A stretch of 64,000 nucleotides of DNA from Micromonospora chokoriensis (GTDB lineage Bacteria; Actinomycetota; Actinomycetes; Mycobacteriales; Micromonosporaceae), in contig NZ_LT607409.1 in assembly GCF_900091505.1 (NCBI RefSeq), forward strand, positions 124,001-188,000, read 5' to 3'. The position numbers and the translations under genes were made by a program. The notes under the pieces were generated by a model. It saw only the letters and a program-made list of their open reading frames with translations, was not told the origin of the DNA and ran no database searches. Shown here piece by piece: positions 16,825-25,811 of this stretch (positions are counted from its first letter, which is position 1; the number at the start of each line of letters is the position of its first letter).

Positions 16825-17002
16825 CCGGCCGCCGCCGGCCGCAGCGGATCACACCGTCCACTGTGGGCCGTTTCGCGTTCGTACCGGTGTGGACGACACG
16901 CTAGATCCGGACTGCCGGACGTGTCCAGCCCGCAGCCGCACGATGCCCGCCCGTCCCGCCCGCGCGGGTGGGCACTTCGGCAGGCCACCGACGCCGCGCG
17001 GG

Positions 17003-17596
17003 TCAGCCGATCCGAAAACCGAGCAACTGCGCGATGACCACGGCCTGCCCGACGTCGACGATCGCGCCGGCCCGCTCGACGACCGTCGGATCGAGCGCGG
17101 TGAGGTCGCTGCCCCGCAGGTCGGCGCCACCGAGCCGAACGTTGAGCAACTGGGCGCCGGACAGGTCGACGCCGGTGACGGTGGCGCCGGTCAGGTTGGC
17201 CCGGGTCAGGTCCACCTCCCGCATCCGCACCCCGGTCAGCCGGACACCCCGCAGGTCGGCGCCGGGCAACGCGACGAAGGACCAGTCACCGCCGTCGACA
17301 GTCAACGGGCGCAGGTCGCAGTCGACGAACGTGCTGCCGACCAGTTTGCAGCCGGTGAACTCGGCCTCGAAGAAGTTGCACCGGCGGAAGACGCACCGGG
17401 TGAACGCCGAGTCGACATGCCGGGACGTGTTGAACCGGACGTTGCCGAACGTGCACCCGGTGAAGACCGCTCCCCGACTCACCGCCTCGGTCAGGTCCAC
17501 GTCGAAGAACTCACAACTCACGAAGTGGCGGTCGGTCAGCTCCTCGCCGTACCAGTCCTCGTTGCGGAAGGTCACATCCTCGGTCAGCACCGGCAT
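17003..17596 (-). CDS. Pentapeptide-repeat protein
   Basis: A 197-residue protein with about 20 A(D/N)Lxx-type pentapeptides, for example FFDVD LTEAV, CVFRRC NFFEAEF, LPGADLRGVRL, LTRANLTGATVTGVDLSGAQL, LGGADLRGSDL. These form a right-handed quadrilateral beta-helix. The first half is unusually rich in Cys and Phe, the second in Leu. Some family members protect DNA gyrase from quinolones, but nothing here proves that role. A short hydrophobic C-terminal helix (VDVGQAVVIAQLLGFRIG) may mediate dimerisation, as in MfpA-like proteins. It is divergent from the serine hydrolase gene. Confidence 0.87.
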   Translation of the reverse strand: MPVLTEDVTFRNEDWYGEELTDRHFVSCEFFDVDLTEAVSRGAVFTGCTFGNVRFNTSRHVDSAFTRCVFRRCNFFEAEFTGCKLVGSTFVDCDLRPLTVDGGDWSFVALPGADLRGVRLTGVRMREVDLTRANLTGATVTGVDLSGAQLLNVRLGGADLRGSDLTALDPTVVERAGAIVDVGQAVVIAQLLGFRIG

Positions 17597-17681
17597 CCGG
17601 CCAGGTTAGTGGGCAGCGGCGCCGGCCGAGCCGGGACGACCCCCTTCCCGCACCGGCGTACCGCCGAGTAGGTTCGGCGAC

Positions 17682-18914
17682 GTGAGCGTGGCGCGGAGCA
17701 AGGACCCGGATCAGATCGGCCTCGACCCGGCGCGGTTGGCGCGGATCGACGAGCACTTCGGCCGGTACGTGGACGACGGCCGCCTGGCCGGCTGGCAGGT
17801 GGTGGTCACCCGCCGCGGCGAGGTGGCGCACTCCTCGACGTACGGGCTGCGGGACCGGGAGTCGGGTGCCCCGGTGGAGGCGGACACGCTCTGGCGGATC
17901 TACTCGATGACCAAGCCGGTCACCTCGGTCGCGGCGATGATGCTCTGGGAGGAGGGCCGGTTCGAGCTGACCGACGAGATCAGCCGCTGGCTGCCGGAGT
18001 TCGCCGACCTGCGGGTCTACTCGAAGGGGTCGGTGCTCAAGCCGTACACGGTGCCGGCGACCGAGCCGATCCGGGTCTGTCACCTGCTCACCCACACGGC
18101 CGGCCTGACGTACGGCTTCATGCAGACCTCGGTGGTCGACGGCCTGTACCGGGCCGCCGGTTACGACCTGTACCCGCCGGCGGACGTCGACCTGGCCGCT
18201 GCCTGCGCGGTCTTCGGCGAGCTGCCGCTGCTGTTCCAGCCCGGCTCCGCCTGGGGCTACTCGGTCGCCACCGACGTGCTCGGCCGGCTCGTCGAGGTCG
18301 TCTCCGGGCAGAGCCTCGACACGTTCTTCGCCGACCGGATCTTCGGACCGCTGGGCATGACCGACACCCGCTGGTGGGTGGACGGCGACGAGGCCGACCG
18401 GATGGCCGCCCTCTACGTGCCGGAGCCGCGCAGCGGGAAGGCCGTCCGTTACGACAGCCTCGGCGCACTCGCGTTGCGCAAGCCCGCCCTGCTGTCCGGC
18501 GGCGGCGGTCTGATCTCCAGCGCGGCCGACTACCACCGCTTCACCCAGATGCTGCTGCGCGGCGGCGAGCTGGACGGCGTCCGGCTGCTCGGGCCGCGCA
18601 CGGTGCGGTTCATGACCCGCAACCACCTGCCCGGGGGTCAGGACCTGGGCACCCTGTCCACCGGCGGCTTCGCCGAGACGACCCTGGACGGGATCGGCTT
18701 CGGCCTCGGCTTCGCGGTCGTCGACGACCCGGTCCCCAGCCGGGTGCCGAGCAGCGTCGGCGAGTACTACTGGGGTGGGGTGGCCAGCACCGCCTTCTGG
18801 GTGGACCCGGTCGAGGAGATCACCGCGTTGCTGTTCACCCAGCTGATGCCGTCGAGCACCTACCCGCTGCGCTCCCAGCTGCGCCAGTTGGTCTACGCGG
18901 CCCAGACCGACTGA
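17682..18914 (+). CDS. Serine hydrolase of the class C beta-lactamase/esterase family
   Basis: A 410-residue cytoplasmic serine hydrolase. The nucleophile is Ser75 in SMTK (SxxK, Lys78). The second motif is Tyr in WGYSVATD near residue 190. The third is GGVASTAFW, replacing the KTG/HxG box near 365, as in esterases such as EstB. No signal peptide is present, which favours esterase or transesterase over beta-lactamase activity. The GTG start is preceded by TAGGTT (17669-17674) with a TTCCCG hexamer 18 bases earlier, so the transcript is probably leaderless. Confidence 0.88.
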   Translation: MSVARSKDPDQIGLDPARLARIDEHFGRYVDDGRLAGWQVVVTRRGEVAHSSTYGLRDRESGAPVEADTLWRIYSMTKPVTSVAAMMLWEEGRFELTDEISRWLPEFADLRVYSKGSVLKPYTVPATEPIRVCHLLTHTAGLTYGFMQTSVVDGLYRAAGYDLYPPADVDLAAACAVFGELPLLFQPGSAWGYSVATDVLGRLVEVVSGQSLDTFFADRIFGPLGMTDTRWWVDGDEADRMAALYVPEPRSGKAVRYDSLGALALRKPALLSGGGGLISSAADYHRFTQMLLRGGELDGVRLLGPRTVRFMTRNHLPGGQDLGTLSTGGFAETTLDGIGFGLGFAVVDDPVPSRVPSSVGEYYWGGVASTAFWVDPVEEITALLFTQLMPSSTYPLRSQLRQLVYAAQTD

Positions 18915-18938
18915 CGGCTGCGGGGCCGCGAGGAGCGG

Positions 18939-19403
18939 TCAGTCGGCGAGGCGGGCGGGGAAGCCGCCGGTGGCGATCGGGCCCCACGAGTCGATGGTGA
19001 CCCGGATCAGCGACTTGCCCTGGCGCACCATCGCCGCCCGGTAGTCGTCCCAGTCCGGGTGCTCGCCGGAGATGCTGCGGAAGTAGTCGACCAGCGGCTC
19101 CAGCGCCTCGGGCAGGTCGAGCACCTCGGCGGTGCCGTCGATCTGCACCCAGGGGCCGTTCCAGTCGTCGCTGAGCACGCACGCCGACACCCGGGGGTCC
19201 CGGCGGATGTTGGTCACCTTGGCCCGCTCGGGGTAGGTCGAGACGACCAGCCGGCCCTGCCCGTCGATCCCGGCGGAGACCGGGGAGGACTGCGGTCGCC
19301 CGTCGGCCCGGGTGGTCATCAGCACGACGCGGTGTCGCGTCCGGAGGAAGTCGAGCAGGTCGGCCCGGTCGACCCGGGTGTTCCGTGCGATGCTGCGCGC
19401 CAT
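18939..19403 (-). CDS. PPOX-class (pyridoxamine-5'-phosphate-oxidase-fold) oxidoreductase
   Basis: A 154-residue split-beta-barrel flavin or F420-binding protein. It shows RHRVVLMTTRADGRPQSSPVSAGID at the start of the barrel, VVSTYPERAKVTNIRRDPRVSACV in the cofactor region and WVQIDGTAEVLDLPEAL. The KxxNIRRDPR motif is typical of actinobacterial F420-dependent members. The substrate is unknown. The ATG is preceded by AGGAACG. Its 3' end faces the serine hydrolase gene across 24 bases that can form a 9-bp stem. Confidence 0.87.
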   Translation of the reverse strand: MARSIARNTRVDRADLLDFLRTRHRVVLMTTRADGRPQSSPVSAGIDGQGRLVVSTYPERAKVTNIRRDPRVSACVLSDDWNGPWVQIDGTAEVLDLPEALEPLVDYFRSISGEHPDWDDYRAAMVRQGKSLIRVTIDSWGPIATGGFPARLAD

Positions 19404-19445
19404 TCGTCGTTCCTACCAGGGCGCGCGTGCGGGGGCGGCGGCGGG

Positions 19446-20084
19446 TCAGCGCGGTCGGGCCGTGGAGCGGTGCACCGTCTGGGTGGGCACCCGGGGGCGG
19501 CCGGACGGGCGCCAGGCTCGCCCGTTGGCGTAGATCACCCGGAAGCCGAGGTACGACGCGAGGGGCGCCCAGTGGGCCGAGCCCATCCGCAGCTCGGCGG
19601 CGTTGTGTCGCTGGCCGTTGGCGAGCACGTCGAGGAGGACGGTCTCGAACGCCGCCGATTCGACCCAGTCGACCTCGCGGGTGAAACCGCAGATCAGGGC
19701 GGCTCCGGTGACCTCCAGGAACTCGCGCAGCACGGCGTCGGAGGCCCGCAGGACCGAGCAGCTGCCGAAATAGAGTCGTCGCCCCTCGGCGCGGCCGGCC
19801 ATCAGGTCGGCCACCTCGTTCAGCTCCACCGACTGCCAGTCGGTGAGGCAGAGTCGGCTCGGTTCGCCGTGCATGGCGAAGAAGCCCACCCGGTGGTCGG
19901 CGTACTGCTTGAGCAGCCAGCGGTCCAGGAAGTAGAACAGCTCGTCGCGGGTGGCCGCGTCCTTGTGGATGAAGCGGATCTTGCCCAGCCGCTCCAGCAG
20001 CTCCAGGGTGGGCAGCACGGAGCCTCGCTCGTTGAGGTCGCGGTGCCACTGACCCTCGACACAGAAGACGCCACCGCGTGCCAC
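19446..20084 (-). CDS. DUF6642-family protein
   Basis: A 212-residue cytoplasmic protein that I recognise as the DUF6642 type: GGVFCVEGQWHRDLNERGSVLPTLELLERLG, FIHKDAATRDELFYFLDRWLL, GFFAMHGEPSRLCL, and RRLYFGSCSVLRASDAVLREFL. The HGE and GSCSVL elements, spaced about 40 residues apart, resemble the His and Cys blocks of caspase-like (CHAT) peptidases. That likeness is my inference. GGAGG five bases before GTG (complement of 20082-20084) fixes the start; the longer ORF upstream lacks a ribosome site. A basic C-terminal tail (RPSGRPRVPTQTVHR) follows. Confidence 0.75.
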   Translation of the reverse strand: MARGGVFCVEGQWHRDLNERGSVLPTLELLERLGKIRFIHKDAATRDELFYFLDRWLLKQYADHRVGFFAMHGEPSRLCLTDWQSVELNEVADLMAGRAEGRRLYFGSCSVLRASDAVLREFLEVTGAALICGFTREVDWVESAAFETVLLDVLANGQRHNAAELRMGSAHWAPLASYLGFRVIYANGRAWRPSGRPRVPTQTVHRSTARPR

Positions 20085-20388
20085 GTGCACCTCCGCCAGT
20101 CCGCAGCCCGGGGCTGACGTTACCGGCCGCCGCCGGTCAGGGAACATCACCCTCGGTGTGGCTGATTGCGACGTTCGGTGTGCTTGACCGGAACAGGACC
20201 GATCGGCGGGGAATGGCTGTTTCGCAAATCAGTCGAATTCCCAGCCAATACCCAGGAGCGAGGGTTTGTGAGGACGATTCTCGTTAATCGCCTCCAACAG
20301 TCTCGATCAGTGCCAGGGTGGAAATCGCGGGACTTCTTGGTCGATGTCCCGTGGCCACCCCAATCGCTCTCCTATCGGGAGGACTTCT
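20085..20388 (+). other. Intergenic leader of the M15 peptidase gene; no gene seen
   Basis: About 300 bases between the divergent DUF6642 and M15 genes, slightly less GC-rich than its flanks. I saw no ORF with coding character. I looked for the c-di-AMP (ydaO-type) riboswitch often found before actinobacterial wall hydrolases and did not see its core motifs. A GGGAGG ribosome site at 20377-20382 serves the downstream GTG. Confidence 0.5.
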
Positions 20389-21177
20389 GTGCGCGTAAAC
20401 ACCTTGAAGCGTGCTGCCATCGCATTCGCCCTGGCACTGCCCGGGGCAGCGATCGCCGCGGTGGTCGCCGCACCGGCGGCACATGCGGACGGCTGCTACA
20501 CGTGGAACCGCACCCTGACCCAGGGACGTTCCGGCGACGACGTCCGCCAGCTGCAGATCCGGGTCGCCGGGTGGGCCGGCAACCGGGACATCGTGGAGAA
20601 CGACGGCCGCTACGGACCCAAGACCGCCGCCGCCGTCAAACGGTTCCAGCAGGCGTACGGACTGCGCGCCGACGGCATCGCCGGCCCGCAGACCTACGCC
20701 AAGCTGTACCAACTCCAGGACAACGACTGCACCCCCGCGCACTTCAGCTACAGCGAGCTGGACAACGGCTGCGGTGGCAGCGGGTGGAGCGGCGGGCCGC
20801 TGTCGGCGGCGCAGACCAAGCAGAACGCGTTGCGCACCATGTGGAAGTTGGAGGCGCTGCGCAAGAACCTCGGCGACAAGCCGCTCTACGTGTCCAGTGG
20901 CTTCCGCAGTCGGGCCTGCAACAACCAGGTCGGCGGCGCGTCGGACAGCCAGCACCTCTACGGCAACGCGGCCGACGTCACCTCACGGACGTCGTCCCTG
21001 TGCGACGTCGCCCGCGCCGCCCGTAACAACGGATTCAGCGGAATCTACGGGCCGGGCTACCCCGACCACGACGACCACGTACACGTCGACTCGCGTCGGG
21101 AGAACAACAGCGACAGCAGTTCGAACACGACGAACTGGTCGGCGCCGGACTGCGGCATCGGAGCCGGCAACGACTGA
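20389..21177 (+). CDS. Secreted peptidoglycan-binding M15 D-Ala-D-Ala carboxypeptidase-like protein
   Basis: A 262-residue exported wall enzyme. Signal peptide to about residue 33 (AAPAAHA|DG). A peptidoglycan-binding type 1 domain follows at about 40-105 (LTQGRSGDDVRQLQIRV, GRYGPKTAAAVKRFQQAYGLRADGIAGPQTYAKL). The M15A peptidase domain covers about 115-235, with zinc ligands in SQHLYGNAADV and HDDHVHVD. The tail is Ser/Asn-rich. It should trim stem peptides or cross-links outside the membrane. The GTG start follows GGGAGG by six bases. An in-frame ATG 15 codons upstream is less likely. Confidence 0.92.
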   Translation: MRVNTLKRAAIAFALALPGAAIAAVVAAPAAHADGCYTWNRTLTQGRSGDDVRQLQIRVAGWAGNRDIVENDGRYGPKTAAAVKRFQQAYGLRADGIAGPQTYAKLYQLQDNDCTPAHFSYSELDNGCGGSGWSGGPLSAAQTKQNALRTMWKLEALRKNLGDKPLYVSSGFRSRACNNQVGGASDSQHLYGNAADVTSRTSSLCDVARAARNNGFSGIYGPGYPDHDDHVHVDSRRENNSDSSSNTTNWSAPDCGIGAGND

Positions 21178-21198
21178 GCCACCTGTCGGAGCGACGTC

Positions 21199-21233
21199 GG
21201 CCCGACGCGGAGAGGGAATCTCCGCGCCGGGCC
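21199..21233 (+). terminator. Hairpin after the M15 peptidase gene
   Basis: 15-bp stem with one mismatch (21199-21213 with 21219-21233) and loop GGGAA, 21 bases past the stop. It also faces the 3' end of the convergent gene ending at 21278. Confidence 0.75.
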
Positions 21234-21277
21234 GGCGTCGTGTCGGCCCCGGGTCTGCGGGCGGAGGGGTAGCGCGC

Positions 21278-21766
21278 TCAGCTCGCCCGGGGCCAGCGCG
21301 GCGCGGTGACGGGGGCAGTCACCGGCCGGCCGGCAGCGGCGGGTCGTCCACCCGGTGGCACGGCCCGCGCGGCCTGCTGCCGCCCCGGCAACCCGCCGGT
21401 ACGCCCGGCCGGCGCCGGGTATCCGGTGGTCGCCGGCCGGCCACCGGCGGTACGCGCGGAGGACGGCCCGGTCGCCGTGAACGGGAAGGGTACGTGCACG
21501 AACGGGTTGCCGTGCCGGATCAACGCCTCGATCTGCCGTTCGTTGAGCCCGTGTGCCTCCAACACGCGCCGCCCCCAACGGTGCAGGCGGCACGGGTAGG
21601 AGGCGCCGTCGTTGCGGCACAGCGGCCCCGTGGGCCACTCCTCGGCGGTGTGCACGACCACCGCCCGGACCGCGAGCCGAACATCCTCCGGGGTCAGTGG
21701 TGCCGGCATTGGCACCTCCCCCAGTACCTGGTCGATGGGATCCGTCGACTGCTCACCAACTCGCAC
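21278..21766 (-). CDS. Protein of unknown function, longer paralogue of the 15.4 kb gene
   Basis: A 162-residue protein. The N-terminal 95 residues share the core of the protein at 15416-15742: VRLAVRAVVVHTAEEW, CRNDGASYPCRLHRWGRRVLEAHGL, and QIEALIRHGNP. The last 65 residues form a Gly/Ala/Pro/Arg-rich tail absent from the paralogue and probably disordered. The GTG start is chosen because GGGAGG stands six bases upstream and because the paralogue alignment extends back to it. No signal peptide. Function unknown. Confidence 0.72.
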   Translation of the reverse strand: MRVGEQSTDPIDQVLGEVPMPAPLTPEDVRLAVRAVVVHTAEEWPTGPLCRNDGASYPCRLHRWGRRVLEAHGLNERQIEALIRHGNPFVHVPFPFTATGPSSARTAGGRPATTGYPAPAGRTGGLPGRQQAARAVPPGGRPAAAGRPVTAPVTAPRWPRAS

Positions 21767-21950
21767 GGCAGGCCTCCCGCAGCTCGGCAGCGGTACGGCG
21801 GACTCACCGCACCGACATCCTCGGCCATGGGTACGGGAGACGTCGGACGAAAGTTCAATTCCGGTACCGAATCGGATTCCTTGATGTCGGGGCATCTCGA
21901 CGGCGGGACACCGCGACTTCTACGAAGCCGAGTCGATCAACCGGCCTGCG

Positions 21951-22742
21951 TCAGACGAGGCCGGCGTCGTGGACGAGCAGTGCCACCTGAACCCGGTTGT
22001 TGAGGTCCAGGCGGGTCAACAGCCGGGAGACGTACGCCTTGACCGTCGCCACACTCATGAACAACTCCCCGGCGATCTCCGCGTTGGTGTGCCCCCGCCC
22101 CAACGCGACAGCCACCTGCCGCTCCCGCTCGCTGAGACCGGCGAGCAACCGCACCGCCCGCTCCCGGCGCGGGTCGGGTCCGACCGCACCGGGGACAGCG
22201 CCGGTCACGTGGGCGATCAGCGTCCGGGTGACGGTCGGGGAGAGCGTCGCCTCGCCGGCCGCGACCCGGCGTACGGCGTGCACGAGCTCCGCCGGCGGGG
22301 TGTCCTTGAGCAGGAAGCCGGCCGCCCCCGCGCGCAGCGCCCGCAGCACCTGCTCGTCGGCGTCGAACGTGGTGAGCACCAGCACCTCCGGCGGGTGCGG
22401 CTGGGCGCGCAGCGCCTCGGTGGCGGTCAGCCCGTCCACCCGGGGCATCCGGATGTCCATCAGCACCACGTCCGGGGCGTACGCGGCGACGGCCGCGGGC
22501 ACCTCACCACCATCGGCCGCCTCACCGACCACGGTCAGGTCCGGCAGGCCGCCGAGGATCATCGAGAGCCCGGCCCGGACCAGCGCGTCGTCGTCCACGA
22601 TCAGCACGCGTACCGACGGCACGACCGAATCCGGGCCCGAAGCACCGGACGTGCCGACCTCCTCGGAAGGCCGGGCCGCGTCGACCGGGCCAGCCGCCCC
22701 GGAAGGCCCGGTCCCGCCCGAAGGGCCGGGCAGGCCGGTCAC
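21951..22742 (-). CDS. LuxR/NarL-family response regulator
   Basis: A 263-residue regulator. A Gly/Pro/Ala-rich N-terminal extension of about 45 residues precedes the receiver domain (VRVLIVDDDALVRAG; phosphoacceptor Asp in VVLMDIRMPRVDG; Lys in GFLLKDTPP). The C-terminal LuxR helix-turn-helix reads LSERERQVAVALGRGHTNAEIAGELFMSVATVKAYVSRLL. Its GTG overlaps the kinase stop (GTGA), so the pair is translationally coupled. The unusual extension could mean the real start is nearer the receiver domain. It probably controls the divergent ABC operon at 24.1-26.6 kb. Confidence 0.9.
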   Translation of the reverse strand: MTGLPGPSGGTGPSGAAGPVDAARPSEEVGTSGASGPDSVVPSVRVLIVDDDALVRAGLSMILGGLPDLTVVGEAADGGEVPAAVAAYAPDVVLMDIRMPRVDGLTATEALRAQPHPPEVLVLTTFDADEQVLRALRAGAAGFLLKDTPPAELVHAVRRVAAGEATLSPTVTRTLIAHVTGAVPGAVGPDPRRERAVRLLAGLSERERQVAVALGRGHTNAEIAGELFMSVATVKAYVSRLLTRLDLNNRVQVALLVHDAGLV

Positions 22743-23989
22743 GCCGGCCACGGCAGCCAGGCCGCCAGCCGGAAGTCACCGCTGTCGTCCCGGCCGTAGG
22801 CGAGCCGGCCGCCGGCCAGGGTGACGCGCTCGCTGATGCCGACCAGGCCGGTGCCCGCACCCGGCAGGGTGCCGCCGGCCGGCGCGCCGACCGGCCACCG
22901 GTTGACGATCGCCACGGTCAGGCCGGCGCCCGGCCCCCCGGCCACGTCCACTGTCACCGCCGCCCCGGCCGCGTGCTTGCGGGCGTTGGTCAACCCCTCC
23001 TGCACGATCCGGTACGCGGCCCGACCCAGCGCCGCCGGCACCTTCTCCGCGTCGGCGACGGTGTCGCTGACGTTGACGCGTACCCCGGCCGACCGCGACT
23101 CGGCGATCAGGGCCGGCAGGTCGGCGAGGGTCGGCTGGGGCGGCTCCGGGGCGTCGTCGCCACCGTCCTCGGCCCGGAGCACCCCGATGACCTCGCGCAG
23201 GTCCTGAAGGGCCGCGTGGGCGCTGCCCCGGATCACCCCGGCGGCGCGGGCAACCTCGTCCGGCGGCGCGTCCGGGCGGAACTCGAGCGCACCGGCGTGC
23301 AGGCTGAGCAGCGAGATCCGGTGGGCCAGCACGTCGTGCATCTCCCGGGCGATCCGGGTGCGTTCGAGGTGGCGGGCCTGGGCGACCCGGAGTTGCTGCT
23401 CCGCCTCGGCCCGTTCGGCCCGCTCGCGCAGTGACACGATCAACTGCCGGCGGGCCCGGACGAACATCCCCCAGGCCAGCACCGCCAGGGTGATCACCAC
23501 ACCCCAGGTGACGGTGAGCCAGTACGACATCGCGGGATCTGGACGGGTCCAACTGAAGACCAGGTTGGTGAGGAACCCGACACCGGTGATCGCGATCGCG
23601 ACGGCGGTCCGCCGGTGCACCACGACGGTGAAGTAGATGATCAGCAGCGGGATGGCGGCGGCCATCGAGAACAGGTTCAGCGGCAGGGTTGCCACTGCCA
23701 GCCCGAGGGGCCACCGCCGACGTACCCAGAGCAGCCCGCAGCAGACCAGCCCGAGCACCGTGTCGACGCCGAGCATCCAGTCGTGCGGCAGCGGGATGGC
23801 TATCTCCGGGGTGGGCGACATTGCGTCCCCGAAGGTCAACAGCACCCAGAGCAGCCCGAGCAGGAAGGCGAGGCTGTCCACCAACCAGTCCCGGGTGGTG
23901 CGGCGCGGCCGGGCCCGCACGCGCTCGGCCGGCACCACCAGCTCCCCCGGCAGCAGCCAGGGGTGCTCCGGAACGGCGAGGGTGCTCAC
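22739..23989 (-). CDS. Sensor histidine kinase (HisKA_3, NarL-partner type)
   Basis: A 416-residue membrane kinase. About five membrane helices lie between residues 35 and 180. A coiled linker (RRQLIVSLRERAERAEAEQQLRVAQ) leads to the HisKA_3 dimerisation helix with the phosphorylated His in RIAREMHDVLAHRISLLS. The HATPase_c domain shows AYRIVQEGLTNARKHA (N box) and GTGLVGISERV (G box). The GTG start follows TAGCAT (complement of 23996-24001), suggesting a leaderless message. It is divergent from the ABC transporter, a common layout for sensing the exported compound or membrane stress. Confidence 0.92.
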   Translation of the reverse strand: MSTLAVPEHPWLLPGELVVPAERVRARPRRTTRDWLVDSLAFLLGLLWVLLTFGDAMSPTPEIAIPLPHDWMLGVDTVLGLVCCGLLWVRRRWPLGLAVATLPLNLFSMAAAIPLLIIYFTVVVHRRTAVAIAITGVGFLTNLVFSWTRPDPAMSYWLTVTWGVVITLAVLAWGMFVRARRQLIVSLRERAERAEAEQQLRVAQARHLERTRIAREMHDVLAHRISLLSLHAGALEFRPDAPPDEVARAAGVIRGSAHAALQDLREVIGVLRAEDGGDDAPEPPQPTLADLPALIAESRSAGVRVNVSDTVADAEKVPAALGRAAYRIVQEGLTNARKHAAGAAVTVDVAGGPGAGLTVAIVNRWPVGAPAGGTLPGAGTGLVGISERVTLAGGRLAYGRDDSGDFRLAAWLPWPA

Positions 23990-24121
23990 CCGCCCATGCT
24001 AGGCAGCATCGGGGGCCGACAACCAGCTACCAAAGTCGAGACCCGCCGACCGACCAAGGTCGACGCGGCACCGACCGGTGGCCGCAGCGGATGGCCGGGC
24101 GGCCCCGGCACGCTCGGCGAC

Positions 24122-25018
24122 ATGATCGTCGTAGAGAACCTCACCAAGCGATACGGGCCACACCCGGCCGTGGACGACGTGTCGTTCCGGTGCGAGCCGG
24201 GCACCGTCACCGGCTTCCTCGGCCCCAACGGCGCCGGCAAGTCGACCACCATGCGCATGATCTGCGGGCTCACCGCGCCGACCGCCGGCCGCGCCACCGT
24301 CTCCGGGCACCCGTACCGGGAGCTGCCCAACCCGGGGCGGGAGGTCGGCGTGCTGCTGGACGCCTCCGCCCAGCACTCCGGGCGCACCGGCCGCGAGGCG
24401 TTGACGCTGTCCGCGTACACGATGGGTCTGGACAAGCGCGAGGTCGCCGCGAAGCTCGACCTGGTCGGGTTGAACGCGGTGGCCGCGAAACGGCGGGTGA
24501 AGGCGTACTCGCTGGGCATGCGTCAGCGACTCGGCCTGGCCCAGGCGATGCTCGGTGACCCCCGGGTGTTGATCCTCGACGAGCCGGCCAACGGCCTGGA
24601 CCCGGAGGGGATCTTCTGGATGCGGGGCCTGCTGCGCGACTTCGCCGACCGGGGCGGCACCGTGCTGCTCTCCTCCCACCTGCTGCGCGAGGTGGAGGCG
24701 GTAGCGGACCGGCTGGTGGTGATCGGGGGCGGCCGGATCGTGGCCCAGGGCGACAAGGACGAGCTGCTGGCCGGCGGCGGCACTGTGGTCCGGGCCCGCG
24801 ACGGCGCGGCGCTGCGTCGGGCGCTGGAGGCGGCCGACCTGACGGCGGCCGACAGCGCGGACGGGCTCCTCGTGCAGGCCGACGCCGAGGCGGTCGGCCA
24901 GGCCGCCGCCGACGCCGGTGTCGCGCTGGCCGAGTTGCGCCCCGCCGGCAGCGGTGGTCTCGAACAGCTCTTCCTCACCCTGACCGCCGGCGAATCCACC
25001 AAGGAGGCCGTCCGATGA
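24122..25018 (+). CDS. ABC transporter ATP-binding protein
   Basis: A 298-residue ATPase of the CcmA/NatA-like export class. Walker A is GPNGAGKST, the signature is SLGMRQR (a variant of LSGGQ), Walker B is VLILDEPANGLDPEG and the switch histidine is in LLSSHLLREVE. The C-terminal 80 residues form the usual regulatory extension. The first codons IVVENLTKRYGPHPAVDDVSF fix the start at this ATG. It overlaps the permease gene by ATGA and works with it as a two-component exporter of unknown substrate. Confidence 0.92.
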   Translation: MIVVENLTKRYGPHPAVDDVSFRCEPGTVTGFLGPNGAGKSTTMRMICGLTAPTAGRATVSGHPYRELPNPGREVGVLLDASAQHSGRTGREALTLSAYTMGLDKREVAAKLDLVGLNAVAAKRRVKAYSLGMRQRLGLAQAMLGDPRVLILDEPANGLDPEGIFWMRGLLRDFADRGGTVLLSSHLLREVEAVADRLVVIGGGRIVAQGDKDELLAGGGTVVRARDGAALRRALEAADLTAADSADGLLVQADAEAVGQAAADAGVALAELRPAGSGGLEQLFLTLTAGESTKEAVR

Positions 25019-25809
25019 CCACCACCACCGCGCCCGCCACCACCGTCGCGCCCCAGCACCGCGCCCCGGTACGCCGACCGTCGCTGCTCCGGCTCACCGG
25101 TGTGGAGCTACGCAAGCTCGTCGACACCCGGGCCGGCCGTTGGCTGCTGATCACCATCGGCCTGGTCGTCGTCGCGATCGTCACCCTCCTGCTGATCTAC
25201 GCCGAGGACTCCGAACAGGCCTTCTTCACCTTCTTCGTCACCTCGCTGCTGCCGGTGTCGCTGCTGCTGCCGGTGCTCGGCATCCTGTCGATCACCAGCG
25301 AGTGGTCGCAGCGCACCGCGCTCACCACGTACGCCCTGGTGCCCCGCCGGGAGCGGGTGGTGGCCGCGAAGCTGATCGCCGTGACGCTTGCCGCGCTCGC
25401 CTCGGTGCTGGCCAGCCTCGCCGTCGCCGCCGCCGGCACGCTCGTGGCGTCCGCCACCGGCGGGGCGGGAACCTGGCAGTTCGACTGGTCGCTGGTCCTG
25501 AACGCGGCGATCCTCCAGGTCACCAGCGTGTTGATGGGCGCCGCCTTCGGTCTGCTGCTGCTCAACCCGCCGTTGGCGATCGTCGGCTACCTGCTGTTGC
25601 CCACCCTGTGGGGAGTGCTCGGCGAAATGGTCAAGCCGCTGCGCGGCCCGTCCGAGTGGTTGGACACCAGCAAGACCATGGAACCGTTGTTCGGCAGCGA
25701 CGCCGTCACCGGCGAGCAGTGGGGGCGGGTGGCTGTCTCCCTGCTGGTCTGGATGGTTCTCCCGCTGGCCGCCGGCCTGTTCCGGACGCTGCGCCGCGAG
25801 GTGTCCTGA
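25015..25809 (+). CDS. ABC transporter permease
   Basis: A 264-residue membrane subunit of the ABC-2 class with about six helices: RWLLITIGLVVVAIVTLLLIY, FFTFFVTSLLPVSLLLPVLGIL, and four more to the C-terminus. The N-terminal LLRLTGVELRKLVDTRAG and the EWSQRTALTTYALVPRRERVVAAKL coupling-helix region are typical. It overlaps the ATPase gene by four bases and is followed at two bases by the next gene, so all three form one operon. Confidence 0.9.
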   Translation: MTTTTAPATTVAPQHRAPVRRPSLLRLTGVELRKLVDTRAGRWLLITIGLVVVAIVTLLLIYAEDSEQAFFTFFVTSLLPVSLLLPVLGILSITSEWSQRTALTTYALVPRRERVVAAKLIAVTLAALASVLASLAVAAAGTLVASATGGAGTWQFDWSLVLNAAILQVTSVLMGAAFGLLLLNPPLAIVGYLLLPTLWGVLGEMVKPLRGPSEWLDTSKTMEPLFGSDAVTGEQWGRVAVSLLVWMVLPLAAGLFRTLRREVS

Positions 25810-25811
25810 CC

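Noticed and set aside
20085..20388. Possible c-di-AMP riboswitch before the M15 peptidase
   Set aside because: Context fits, but I could not find the conserved core of the ydaO-type aptamer.
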